Source: Euryarchaeota archaeon UBA226
Lineage (GTDB): Archaea > Thermoplasmatota > Poseidoniia > Poseidoniales > Poseidoniaceae
DNA length: 15,623 nucleotides
Assembly: GCA_002505935.1 (NCBI GenBank)
Contig: DAWL01000020.1
Span: 1 to 15,623, forward strand
Direction: 5' to 3'
The notes below the pieces were generated by a model that ran no database searches, was not told where the DNA came from, and saw nothing but the letters and a program-made list of their open reading frames with translations. Positions within the stretch are counted from its first letter, which is position 1. Every line of letters begins with the position of its first letter. The position numbers and the translations under genes were made by a program. Positions 8,106 through 15,477 of the stretch are shown here, piece after piece.

Positions 8106-10643
8106 ATGTCTCGTCCCAAACCCGGTGTTCAGGAACGAATACTATTGCATCTGCGCGATTATTCGGATTACTTTGAAGCGGTAGAAGTTCCTTTTGCCCT
8201 TTCTCAAATGGGAATTGCCAATGCTGTCGCTATTGCTCGTTCAAACGTTCCTAGAGCGATTGCAGGCCTGAAAGATCAAGGTCTATTGATAGAGAGGCAG
8301 GCGCATGTAACTGGTGTCAGTCGAAAGCGCAAAGCCTACTTCTTAACGGAGACGGGGATTGTTCTCGCTGAAGAGACATGGGATAGACTCAGGTCATTTC
8401 CACTTCGTTGTATTATTTCAGGTGGAGAAATTATTTCGACAACTCTCGGCGAAGCCTCAGAAGTATTGTCAATCAGTATGAGGCCAGTGGATGTCATTCG
8501 GTATCTTGACGATAATGGAGTAATGGATGCACGAACCTTGTCGGAAGACTTGATTGAAAGAGATTTGTCAAAGCATGTTGAGAAACAACTGATCATTTCT
8601 CTAGGTGATTTACCTCGCTTGCGACATTTCTATGGAAGGACAATTGAATTGGAGATGATGGCTGATTTGTTGGAGGCTAGAGATGATCCAAGCCGAGCAG
8701 TTCGAACCATCCACGTTGCTGGCATCGCAGGAATCGGTAAGACTACTGTTGCCTCTAAATTGATTGAGAGATTCATGCATCGTAGGAATCTACTCTACCA
8801 CCGCTGTCAGGATTGGGATGGGGCACGAAGTTTCCTTGAGGCGGTTGCAGATTGGTTGGCCAACATTGGTGATGGTATGCTAGCGGATTATTTGGCTGCA
8901 ACTCCTGTACCAAGAGCCAACGATGCTGCTAGGATTTTGGCTGACGCACTTAGTGTGGCGCCGAGTTTGATTGTCATTGATGATTATCACAAGGTTAGCG
9001 ACCCAGTATTGCACCAAACGATTCAGGCTCTAGCCCTTAGCATGCCAAAAATCGAACAAGATGTCGGTCTAGTCTTGTTTTCTAGGTCCCATAAGGTAGC
9101 GGTTGCAAGCAAGGATGCAGAAGGAAATATCATCAGCATGCCGATGGTACTTGGGGGACTAGATATTGAGGCATCTCGCAGCCTTTTACCTGCATTTGAG
9201 GACATTGAGAAGGAACAAGTAATGTTCATCCACAATTTGGCCAGAGGACACCCTCTAGTTCTTGAATTAATCAATCGAGGTGCTCCTGCCACTGCCTTTC
9301 ACGAGACTCTAGAGAATTACATCTCGGTGGAGATATTCAACAAGTTATCTGCTGAGCAGAAGAGATTGCTTGGAGCATTGGCAATCTTCAGAGAGCCTGT
9401 GCCTTTGGAGGCGTTGGCAGCTCAGGAATTGGACACTGATGAGTTGGACTCATTGGTCGAGCAAGGTTTGGCTCGGCGTGCTGATGCAGAGACATACGAT
9501 GTACACGATTTAGTGAGAGAATTCTTGTTGATTGGGATAGGGCAGGATACTGCTGAGACATTACATGGCCATGCTGCAAACTGGTATTCTAGTCATTTGT
9601 CTAGTGCAGAATCAAAGATCGAATATCTACATCATTTGATTAATTGTGGTAAGGTTGAACAGGCTTCAGAAGTTGTTGAAGAATACGGCCCTCAATTAGT
9701 GCGCGATGGTCGAATGGAATTATTGAGTATTCTTGAGGCCATAGATGAATCTGGAATTGGAAATGAAGGCGGTGGGGTACAGGTATTGAGAGGAGACATT
9801 CTCACTTTACAGGGCCGTTTTGATGAGGCTAACGAAGTATATGGTATGGCTTTGGGTCATGCTAGAAAATCAAAGGATTCACGTAAGGAAGCCTCAGTAT
9901 TAGCCAGTTTGGCTGATATTTCCCTGAAGAGAGGTGATCAAGAAGAGTCATTGAATTTACACAGGCAAGCACTTGAGTTATTTGTTGCCGATGAAGACGC
10001 TGTTGGAGCTGCGAGGACCTACAACAACATGGGTTACATCTTCCGTAGAAGAGGTGAAGTTGCAAAGGCCAAGGAGGCTTACGGTAATGTTGAGGAAATT
10101 CTCGCGATGGAATCTGATGAGGAGTTAATCCACTCTCGTATTCTTTTAGCGCGTTCATGGTTGGAAATGGGAGAAGTTGAGAAGGCTAGAGAGCATGCTT
10201 TGAGATCTCATGAGGAAACTATTGAGCACGCTGATAGCGCACTACATGCTAGAGCAAGGGCTGTACTCGGTCGATTCTATGCCAAGACTGGGGATGCTGA
10301 CTTAGCCCTCCACCATTATTCGGATGCGCTTGAGCAGATGGGTAAGGAAGGTGATCCAGTTGCTTTGGTTGAGACCACCCTGTTGCTCGGTGAAGTTCTA
10401 GAGGACTCAGGGAAGATGGAAGAGGCATTGGAGAGATATCGAGAAGGACTTGTCATCGCAGAGGGCAATGACTTGAGGATGCAGATGGGTGAACTACTCT
10501 CTCGCTTAGGAGGTGCTGCACCTGACCGTGCGCGAAGAATGGAATATCTTCAACGAGCCTTGACAGTTTTCCGCGAGTTGGGAGCTGAAGGACGCCTGAG
10601 AGAAGTACAGTCTATGGTCCATCAAGCGATAATGGGTAGGTAA
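8106..10643 (+). CDS. Winged-helix STAND NTPase (NB-ARC-like) with C-terminal TPR repeats, probable transcription regulator
   Basis: An 845-residue cytoplasmic protein with no membrane helix. Residues ~10-90 form a winged helix-turn-helix with a basic wing (SRKRKAYFLTETG), indicating DNA binding. The NTPase core has Walker A GIAGIGKTT (206-214, K212), Walker B LIVIDD (288-293) and a sensor-like LVLFSRS with R327. A second winged-helix-like section (~415-475) ends in VHDLVREFL (H467, D468), comparable to the MHD motif of NB-ARC proteins. From ~563 to 840 there are about seven TPR units (G-x-x-x-x-A spacing), the usual ligand-sensing part. The family (MalT-, AfsR-like STAND regulators) acts as an ATP-dependent switch; ligand and target promoters are unknown here. 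It may be co-transcribed with the upstream beta-helix gene. Its TAA abuts the opposing stop codon with no gap. Confidence 0.9.
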   Translation: MSRPKPGVQERILLHLRDYSDYFEAVEVPFALSQMGIANAVAIARSNVPRAIAGLKDQGLLIERQAHVTGVSRKRKAYFLTETGIVLAEETWDRLRSFPLRCIISGGEIISTTLGEASEVLSISMRPVDVIRYLDDNGVMDARTLSEDLIERDLSKHVEKQLIISLGDLPRLRHFYGRTIELEMMADLLEARDDPSRAVRTIHVAGIAGIGKTTVASKLIERFMHRRNLLYHRCQDWDGARSFLEAVADWLANIGDGMLADYLAATPVPRANDAARILADALSVAPSLIVIDDYHKVSDPVLHQTIQALALSMPKIEQDVGLVLFSRSHKVAVASKDAEGNIISMPMVLGGLDIEASRSLLPAFEDIEKEQVMFIHNLARGHPLVLELINRGAPATAFHETLENYISVEIFNKLSAEQKRLLGALAIFREPVPLEALAAQELDTDELDSLVEQGLARRADAETYDVHDLVREFLLIGIGQDTAETLHGHAANWYSSHLSSAESKIEYLHHLINCGKVEQASEVVEEYGPQLVRDGRMELLSILEAIDESGIGNEGGGVQVLRGDILTLQGRFDEANEVYGMALGHARKSKDSRKEASVLASLADISLKRGDQEESLNLHRQALELFVADEDAVGAARTYNNMGYIFRRRGEVAKAKEAYGNVEEILAMESDEELIHSRILLARSWLEMGEVEKAREHALRSHEETIEHADSALHARARAVLGRFYAKTGDADLALHHYSDALEQMGKEGDPVALVETTLLLGEVLEDSGKMEEALERYREGLVIAEGNDLRMQMGELLSRLGGAAPDRARRMEYLQRALTVFRELGAEGRLREVQSMVHQAIMGR

Positions 10644-11114
10644 TCACGTATCAGGGGATTTGCTTGAGATACTGGTGACGCCGTCGCTGTAAACAACCCA
10701 CACTACACTAGTCGTCCCGAGGTTGACTTCCCCTTCGTGGGTAGAGGCTGATGCCGCAGAGATAGTGATGCTGTCTGAGTACATCCCCCTTGCATCTATG
10801 AGATACACTCTTTCATCGTCGAGGAATAAGGTCAATTGCCCCGCATCAGTCTGCACGCTCTGAATTTTGACAGGTTCTGCATAGAGAACTTCTGCATCCA
10901 ATCTACTTGCAGCGTCTGCTCTTTCTATTGCTGCAGCGACATCTCTCAGGTTGTCTTCTAGCGCTTGTTCATTCCATCTATTTCGAGTAGAATTTTCGAT
11001 ATCCCATGCCCAGACACTAAACATGCTCAGTAGTAGGACTCCCAGCAAGAAGGTGAATACGTAACCCAACTCTGTAGCGGCAGCGGATTCGTCCTTTCTC
11101 AACCTACCTTCCAT
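10644..11114 (-). CDS. Small pilin-like membrane protein (third gene of the pilin-like operon)
   Basis: About 156 residues. The N-terminus is short and charged (EGRLRKDES), followed by AAATELGYVFTF and a hydrophobic helix (residues ~16-38). E15 lies just before the helix, resembling the conserved Glu of type IV pilin-like precursors. The rest is a small, mostly beta domain outside the membrane, preceded by an amphipathic stretch. No canonical Gly/Ala prepilin cleavage motif can be fixed with certainty. Similar short proteins accompany larger pilin-like ones in haloarchaea (DUF726x/728x groups, from memory). The start is ATG 11114, with AGGTGA 5 nt upstream; GTG 11123, next to the upstream stop, also has a GGAG 5 nt before it and would add three residues. 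Last gene of the operon, so possibly a minor pilin or assembly factor. Confidence 0.75.
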   Translation of the reverse strand: MEGRLRKDESAAATELGYVFTFLLGVLLLSMFSVWAWDIENSTRNRWNEQALEDNLRDVAAAIERADAASRLDAEVLYAEPVKIQSVQTDAGQLTLFLDDERVYLIDARGMYSDSITISAASASTHEGEVNLGTTSVVWVVYSDGVTSISSKSPDT

Positions 11115-11123
11115 ACCTCTCAC

Positions 11124-13370
11124 CTATACTCCATTCATTGTACAAGATACCAGTGAAACTTGTAAACTGAATTGAATCGACTCACCTTGCGCGTGATATA
11201 TCGTTTCAGAACTGTCCATACTCGGATGAGGAACCCAGCCCTTGTAGTCGTTCAACATATCAAGGCGCATTGGCGCCGCAGTCCAGTCTTCAGACGCTCG
11301 TAGATCCTTTGAGGCTGATGCTGCTAGTGCAGTGCCATAAGGTCCATCCCATCCTCTTCGCACCTCTCCTGCGGAGGAACTGGTGAGGGAGATTCTTTGC
11401 ATCAATTCCAATTCGACCTCAAATTCACCTGAACCGATTGAACTGTCGCTTGAGGGGGTTAACAATGGTACAGTTATTGCGAATCTTGGGCCCGGTCCTG
11501 CTCTATCAACTGGCTTCTTGATTACAGCCGGTTCAACTTCTGGATGATTAGTTACTACCGCACCTGATCGCATTGCAACTTCAAGACCTTTGATCGAACT
11601 GGAAAATGTATAGACCAACCGTGGTGAATGCATCGCCCATGCTGTGGACAGAGTTGAGAGTTCGTGTTCTCCATCGTCTCCGAATATGGTTATTTTGATG
11701 GAAGCAGGATGGTCTCCCTCAAGCCACGCATTCTGAACTTCTTTGTTGCTATCAGCAGACAATTCTTCCCATGGTAACTGTGTGCTAATCCATCCACTCG
11801 CCCTGATACCTATGCTCCTACAGCGTTGATCTCCATCGTGCAACATGGAAATCATCCCATGCTCTCCCATTTCTGCAATAATTCTCAGTCCATCATTGGA
11901 CTCATTAGCGGTAGTATTGACTTGAGTGGCTACATTGTACAAAGGACTGATGGCCGAATCATGGCTTGAAGTCCTAGTGATATTCTCTGAAACATCAGTC
12001 CACGTACTGCTGAATCCGGCCACTTGTGCGTGAATGATCGTGGTGTTGGCTGGCCTGATCATGAAGTGGGAATGCCCACTTGCCATTCCTGTATCTTTAG
12101 CAGGGATGATGTCTAAGCCACTTCTATTCGCTTCAACAGACTGACTGTCGGATGTCCATATCAGGTTGATTGGGTCTCCAGCAGTCACTTGCAGACTACT
12201 TCCAGATTGTGGCGGCCAAGATACTCTGGTGGTGGATTCTGGGCCAACCGAGGTTGCTCCAGTTCCCCATCTAATCGTCGAAGTTTCTTTACCGGGGTTG
12301 TGGAAGATAATACTCCCTTCAAGCCCAGGAGGTTGGAATGTCGTTGCTAGCATAGAGCCTGTTATTCCAGGCCAGAAAGTGGAACCCGTGGAAATCCCGT
12401 CACTTTGTTGAGAATCATGTCTGAGTAACAATCTGGCATCGGAACTGGATTGAATGGTTAACATGCTATTTTCTTCAACAACCCATTGTTTATTCCATGT
12501 GGTGCCTACTTGGTGGAAGGAATCCGCTTTGATCACCATCTCCGATCCTTCTTGATCAGCCATTCTCCAGTCTACGTCCATACTGTGGCTTGAAACCAAA
12601 GTCACTTCATTAAAGCCCGCAATTAGCGGAATTCGCCAACTCCTGCCCTCTCCAGTTGCGGGGTTCTGTGATTGTGCTGGTAGAATTGTACTGCCTCCAT
12701 CGCCTTTGATGAGTATCACTTGTGCTGGTGAATCCAAAGATAACCAACTCTCGGCACCACTTGTCTCCGTACTCCAAATCTGATCATCTGAGATGCTTTC
12801 ACTAACTGTGTTCCCATCCTCAACAAAACGCAATTCCATTGGCCCTTGACTTTGAGCAAGTCCTGCATCAGGCGATACCACCAATGTGCCTTCAATCGCT
12901 GGTATTCTGTAATGGGTGAAGATTTCTGCCCCTAATCTCATGTCTTCAAAGCAGACAGCAGCAATCTCTTCCCCAGGGTGCCGAAGGTCGATTCGTCTGT
13001 CGAGATCAAGAGCATCATTCAAGCGTAGTGATGAGCCGTCATTCCAAGCTGCAGATATCCACATTCCTCCCTGAAGATTCTGCCAACTGAACTTTCCTTC
13101 TATCCCTTTGAGAGTTCCATCACTGAGGTCTCCTGGCATGCCGCTGCTGGATAATTGGTCTATCTCTGTAGAGAGGTCATACATTTGAGACGACATATCG
13201 CTTCTTTCAACCGCTCCTTGTAACTCATCGATGACCGGAACCATTGTTGCAAGCATGACGCCAACAATAGTCAGAACTCCTGCAAACAGCAATACTGTTC
13301 CAATGGCTGCTGAAACGGCTTCTTCATCGCGCCTTACAGATGCACAAGAAAGGGTTCCAAGGTTCTGCAT
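11124..13370 (-). CDS. Large pilin-like membrane protein with long extracellular domain (second gene of the operon)
   Basis: About 748 residues. The N-terminus carries VRRDEEAVSAAIGTVLLFAG: a basic patch, then an AVSxxxG segment running into a hydrophobic helix (residues ~18-45), the layout of archaeal pilin-like (class III signal) precursors. Residues ~46-80 look like an amphipathic helix (ERSDMSSQMYDLSTEIDQL). The remainder is a long, Ser/Thr-rich, beta-type ectodomain without a family I recognise and without a second membrane helix. It is far larger than a normal pilin, so it may be an adhesive tip or a surface protein using the pilin export route. Start: ATG 13370, with GGTGG about 10 nt upstream; TTG 13376, overlapping the previous stop, is an alternative. 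Its TAG lies directly against the possible GTG of the next gene, indicating translational coupling. Confidence 0.8.
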   Translation of the reverse strand: MQNLGTLSCASVRRDEEAVSAAIGTVLLFAGVLTIVGVMLATMVPVIDELQGAVERSDMSSQMYDLSTEIDQLSSSGMPGDLSDGTLKGIEGKFSWQNLQGGMWISAAWNDGSSLRLNDALDLDRRIDLRHPGEEIAAVCFEDMRLGAEIFTHYRIPAIEGTLVVSPDAGLAQSQGPMELRFVEDGNTVSESISDDQIWSTETSGAESWLSLDSPAQVILIKGDGGSTILPAQSQNPATGEGRSWRIPLIAGFNEVTLVSSHSMDVDWRMADQEGSEMVIKADSFHQVGTTWNKQWVVEENSMLTIQSSSDARLLLRHDSQQSDGISTGSTFWPGITGSMLATTFQPPGLEGSIIFHNPGKETSTIRWGTGATSVGPESTTRVSWPPQSGSSLQVTAGDPINLIWTSDSQSVEANRSGLDIIPAKDTGMASGHSHFMIRPANTTIIHAQVAGFSSTWTDVSENITRTSSHDSAISPLYNVATQVNTTANESNDGLRIIAEMGEHGMISMLHDGDQRCRSIGIRASGWISTQLPWEELSADSNKEVQNAWLEGDHPASIKITIFGDDGEHELSTLSTAWAMHSPRLVYTFSSSIKGLEVAMRSGAVVTNHPEVEPAVIKKPVDRAGPGPRFAITVPLLTPSSDSSIGSGEFEVELELMQRISLTSSSAGEVRRGWDGPYGTALAASASKDLRASEDWTAAPMRLDMLNDYKGWVPHPSMDSSETIYHAQGESIQFSLQVSLVSCTMNGV

Positions 13371-13372
13371 CT

Positions 13373-14434
13373 TCAACTGACCACCACCTGTTGTAGGCCG
13401 ATTTCAAGAATCAGGTCTGTACTCGGTAGAACAGTAAGTCCGTCCACTCCTGATTGTCTTCCATACGGTGCAATTCCATTGTAGTCTTCCAGACTGTCAG
13501 TTGCAACATGGATTTCATGCCCTTTGGTCCAGTGGTGCACATATTGGGGGTCGATGATATCGTGCATGCTGTTGCTCATGCTGAAACGGAAATTCCAAAC
13601 CTCTCCGTCGAATAAGTTGGTTGCACCCTTTGAGGTCAATTCCATAATCGGCTTTGCAGCATGTGGTAAGGAGTCAGATGCAACGAGATCAGTCATCATC
13701 ATCGATAGACGGGGAGTTCCATCGGGGAGTTCATCGAACAATATTGTGGGGAATTCATTGATTGTCCAGGGAATTCCAGGGCGCCTTTCTATGACGGCTC
13801 CATTAATCATCGCTATCTGCAGCCTTCCATTGTTCATCTCAGAATCCAGTTCTAGGCCACTGAGTGAGAGGACTGCCAATCGATGTAGTGCTGTGCCTTG
13901 CTGATCAAATACGTCGAAAATTGCAACATCACTCAGTGAACTGCTGAGATTGAAGGTCTGTTCAACATCGCTTCTGAGAACGGACCATTCAGTTTGACTA
14001 CCGTCATCTTGAGTCAGTCTAAGTGTTGCACATGCCGCATTTTGGCAACTCATCTGAACTTGCGAGTTGGATACCTTAATCTCAACGCGTTCCAAATCTG
14101 TTAGGTCCGCTTGTAAAGTCCATTCTTCGACGTTTTCTACCATCAACATCCGAATGCCGTTCATCTCAAGGCTGGTCCGTGAACCGGTTCCTTCAGGGGC
14201 AGAACCTGCAACTTCGATTCGATCAGAAATCTGCTCTGAGAGGATGAATGTTGCTGCCCAATCTCGCTGGTCTTCAAAATCTGAAAGATATGGCTCGATA
14301 AGGAAAACAACTCCCGACATGACTGTTATCAACATCGCTAGCAGCATGACTACGCCGACAATCTCGCTGACAGCACCTTCGGACTGCCCGAGTTCGGATT
14401 TTTCTCCGCTCACGTATACGCGTGGGCTACGCAC
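13373..14434 (-). CDS. Pilin-like membrane protein (first gene of the pilin-like operon)
   Basis: 353 residues from GTG 14434. SEGAVSEIVGVVMLLAML (residues ~18-35) is close to the archaeal type IV pilin N-terminus (AVSxxxG followed by a hydrophobic helix, ~22-48), with Glu at 24. An amphipathic segment (DFEDQRDWAATFILSEQISDRI) then a beta-rich outside domain follows; C130 and C135 (CQNAAC) could pair. The general layout recalls haloarchaeal DUF7289-type proteins (from memory). The start is uncertain: GTG 14434 touches a strong GC hairpin, GTG 14413 (shortening by seven residues) is the alternative, and neither has a Shine-Dalgarno. The next gene starts 2 nt after its stop if ATG 13370 is used, and overlaps the stop if TTG 13376 is used. 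Upstream lies the metallo-hydrolase gene, 45 bp away. Confidence 0.8.
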   Translation of the reverse strand: MRSPRVYVSGEKSELGQSEGAVSEIVGVVMLLAMLITVMSGVVFLIEPYLSDFEDQRDWAATFILSEQISDRIEVAGSAPEGTGSRTSLEMNGIRMLMVENVEEWTLQADLTDLERVEIKVSNSQVQMSCQNAACATLRLTQDDGSQTEWSVLRSDVEQTFNLSSSLSDVAIFDVFDQQGTALHRLAVLSLSGLELDSEMNNGRLQIAMINGAVIERRPGIPWTINEFPTILFDELPDGTPRLSMMMTDLVASDSLPHAAKPIMELTSKGATNLFDGEVWNFRFSMSNSMHDIIDPQYVHHWTKGHEIHVATDSLEDYNGIAPYGRQSGVDGLTVLPSTDLILEIGLQQVVVS

Positions 14435-14454
14435 GCCGCGGCATAGCCGCGGCG
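14434..14454 (-). promoter_or_regulatory. GC-rich hairpin between hydrolase gene and pilin-like operon
   Basis: Perfect 9-bp arms CGCCGCGGC (14434-14442) and GCCGCGGCG (14446-14454) flank the loop ATA. In the transcript a tenth G-U pair is possible. Each arm also contains the self-palindrome GCCGCGGC. No T-tract follows on the minus strand, so a bacterial-type terminator is unlikely. A role in mRNA processing or in limiting translation of the first pilin-like gene is possible. Confidence 0.6.
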
Positions 14455-14479
14455 CCGTACATATGGCTATCCCATGAAC

Positions 14480-15283
14480 TCAGACCAGCATTCCCGTTTC
14501 CAATTGGCTCTGCCCAACCCAATGGGTAAACTCCGGTCCGTCTTGAAGACTGATGGCAATATCTCCTTGAAAAACCTCTTCGATATGATAGAGAACAGTA
14601 CTCTCTGCAAGGTGGGGCAGATTGTTCTCTTGTGAGAGGTGTGTTAGCACCAGGCTTTTCGTCTTCTCAGTGACGACGTCGGCTAGCAGTCGTCCTGTTT
14701 GATCGTTTGAGAGGTGTCCCCCGTTCGCAGAAATCCGTTGTTTCAAAGACTCGGCATATGGACCCTTCCAAAGGCGCTTAATATCATAATTTGATTCAAT
14801 CGATATATGAGTACAACCGCGCAGATGATTGGCCAATTCCTCAGTACTTGAACCAAGGTCTGTAATCACTGCTGCTCGTTGACCACCGGAGCTAGCGATG
14901 AAGGCTACATTTTCCGCGCCGGAATGCGGCACCGGGACAGGAAGAAGGGACATGTCCTCGCCGAGTTCGATTCTCTGTAATGATTCAAACAATTCCACGT
15001 TTCCAGTAGGGTCCAATCCCAGATGCGAAGCGGTCGTGAAATTGCAGTGTATTGGAATGTCCCATCTTCGGGAAGCGATTCCGGCACCGCCTCCGTGATC
15101 GCCGTGGTGATGGCTGACAACTATTGCATCCAATTCTGAGGGCGACATTCCAATTCGGTTCATTCTCTTCTCTAATTGTCGGCCACTGAATCCTTGGTCG
15201 ATGAGGATTTTTGCATCCTCACTACAGAGCAGGGTAGCGTTGCCACGGCTACCGCTTCCAAGGTGGGTTATCGAGAGTGGCAT
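14480..15283 (-). CDS. Metallo-beta-lactamase-fold hydrolase, WalJ/YycJ-like
   Basis: 267 residues, the usual length for this family. It begins MPLSITHLGSGSRGNATLL, typical of the YycJ/WalJ group (GSGSxGN). Metal ligands visible: HxHxDH at H58, H60, D62, H63 (SHHHGDHGGG), H120 (VPHSG), D142 (TDLG) and H215 (LTHLSQENN). GHLSND (189-194) and LSxENN are further marks of the group. Family members act on nucleic acid (5'-3' exonuclease activity is reported for bacterial WalJ); the archaeal substrate is not known. No signal peptide or membrane helix, so cytoplasmic. ATG 15283 has only a weak ribosome binding site. It lies 45 bp upstream of the pilin-like genes on the same strand, but a GC hairpin intervenes, so a shared transcript is possible without implying a shared function. 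Confidence 0.9.
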   Translation of the reverse strand: MPLSITHLGSGSRGNATLLCSEDAKILIDQGFSGRQLEKRMNRIGMSPSELDAIVVSHHHGDHGGGAGIASRRWDIPIHCNFTTASHLGLDPTGNVELFESLQRIELGEDMSLLPVPVPHSGAENVAFIASSGGQRAAVITDLGSSTEELANHLRGCTHISIESNYDIKRLWKGPYAESLKQRISANGGHLSNDQTGRLLADVVTEKTKSLVLTHLSQENNLPHLAESTVLYHIEEVFQGDIAISLQDGPEFTHWVGQSQLETGMLV

Positions 15284-15357
15284 ACCAACGCCGCTTCGGG
15301 TGAAAGACGGACCTTGAATGAATCCCTAAAACATGCTCTGAAGTTGCGTTTTTCGCG

Positions 15358-15369
15358 TATAATTCTGTG
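15358..15369 (-). promoter_or_regulatory. Candidate BRE/TATA promoter for the hydrolase gene
   Basis: On the minus strand CACAGAATTATA reads like a purine-containing BRE followed by a TATA core (TTATA, 15362-15358). Transcription would begin near 15334, leaving a leader of about 50 nt before ATG 15283. It is the best TATA-like site in the 194-bp divergent gap. That gap otherwise holds a GC-rich patch (15370-15400), a 12-bp palindrome and the Shine-Dalgarno of the right-hand gene; no tRNA was seen. Confidence 0.35.
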
Positions 15370-15450
15370 CGCCACCTCGCGCGACGCGTTTGGGCGCGTA
15401 TGAACCATGCTCCACCAGTATCATAAGCGGCTTTGCAGGGTATGTTATTG

Positions 15451-15462
15451 ACGGCATGCCGT
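15451..15462. promoter_or_regulatory. Perfect 12-bp palindrome upstream of the right-edge secreted protein
   Basis: ACGGCATGCCGT is a perfect inverted repeat ending 15 nt before ATG 15478 and 3 nt before its Shine-Dalgarno. It could be a dimeric repressor site or a short 5' hairpin. A weak TATA-like element (TATCATAAG, about 15418-15426) would place the transcript start right at this palindrome. Confidence 0.45.
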
Positions 15463-15465
15463 AAC

Positions 15466-15472
15466 GGGGAGG
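15466..15472 (+). promoter_or_regulatory. Strong Shine-Dalgarno of the right-edge gene
   Basis: GGGGAGG lies 5 nt before ATG 15478. It is the strongest ribosome binding site in the window and fixes the start of the truncated gene at the right edge. Confidence 0.75.
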
Positions 15473-15477
15473 ATTCG

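Noticed and set aside
8106..10643. STAND protein as an antiphage Avs-type defence gene
   Set aside because: Its N-terminus is a DNA-binding winged helix, not a nuclease or other toxic effector, and the neighbours are envelope genes rather than defence genes.
14427..14462. An 11-codon upstream frame on the minus strand starting at ATG 14462 and ending TAG 14427, across the GC hairpin
   Set aside because: Tempting as a leader peptide controlling the hairpin, but it is short, has no clear ribosome binding site and may well be chance.
14067..14477. A 136-codon open frame on the plus strand opposite the first pilin-like gene
   Set aside because: It is antisense to a well-supported gene, low in complexity (Ser/Arg/Thr-rich) and has no ribosome binding site.
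15284..15477. tRNA or other structured RNA in the divergent gap
   Set aside because: No T-loop (GGTTCRAAT-like) or cloverleaf stems were found; the GC-rich patch only forms short imperfect stems.
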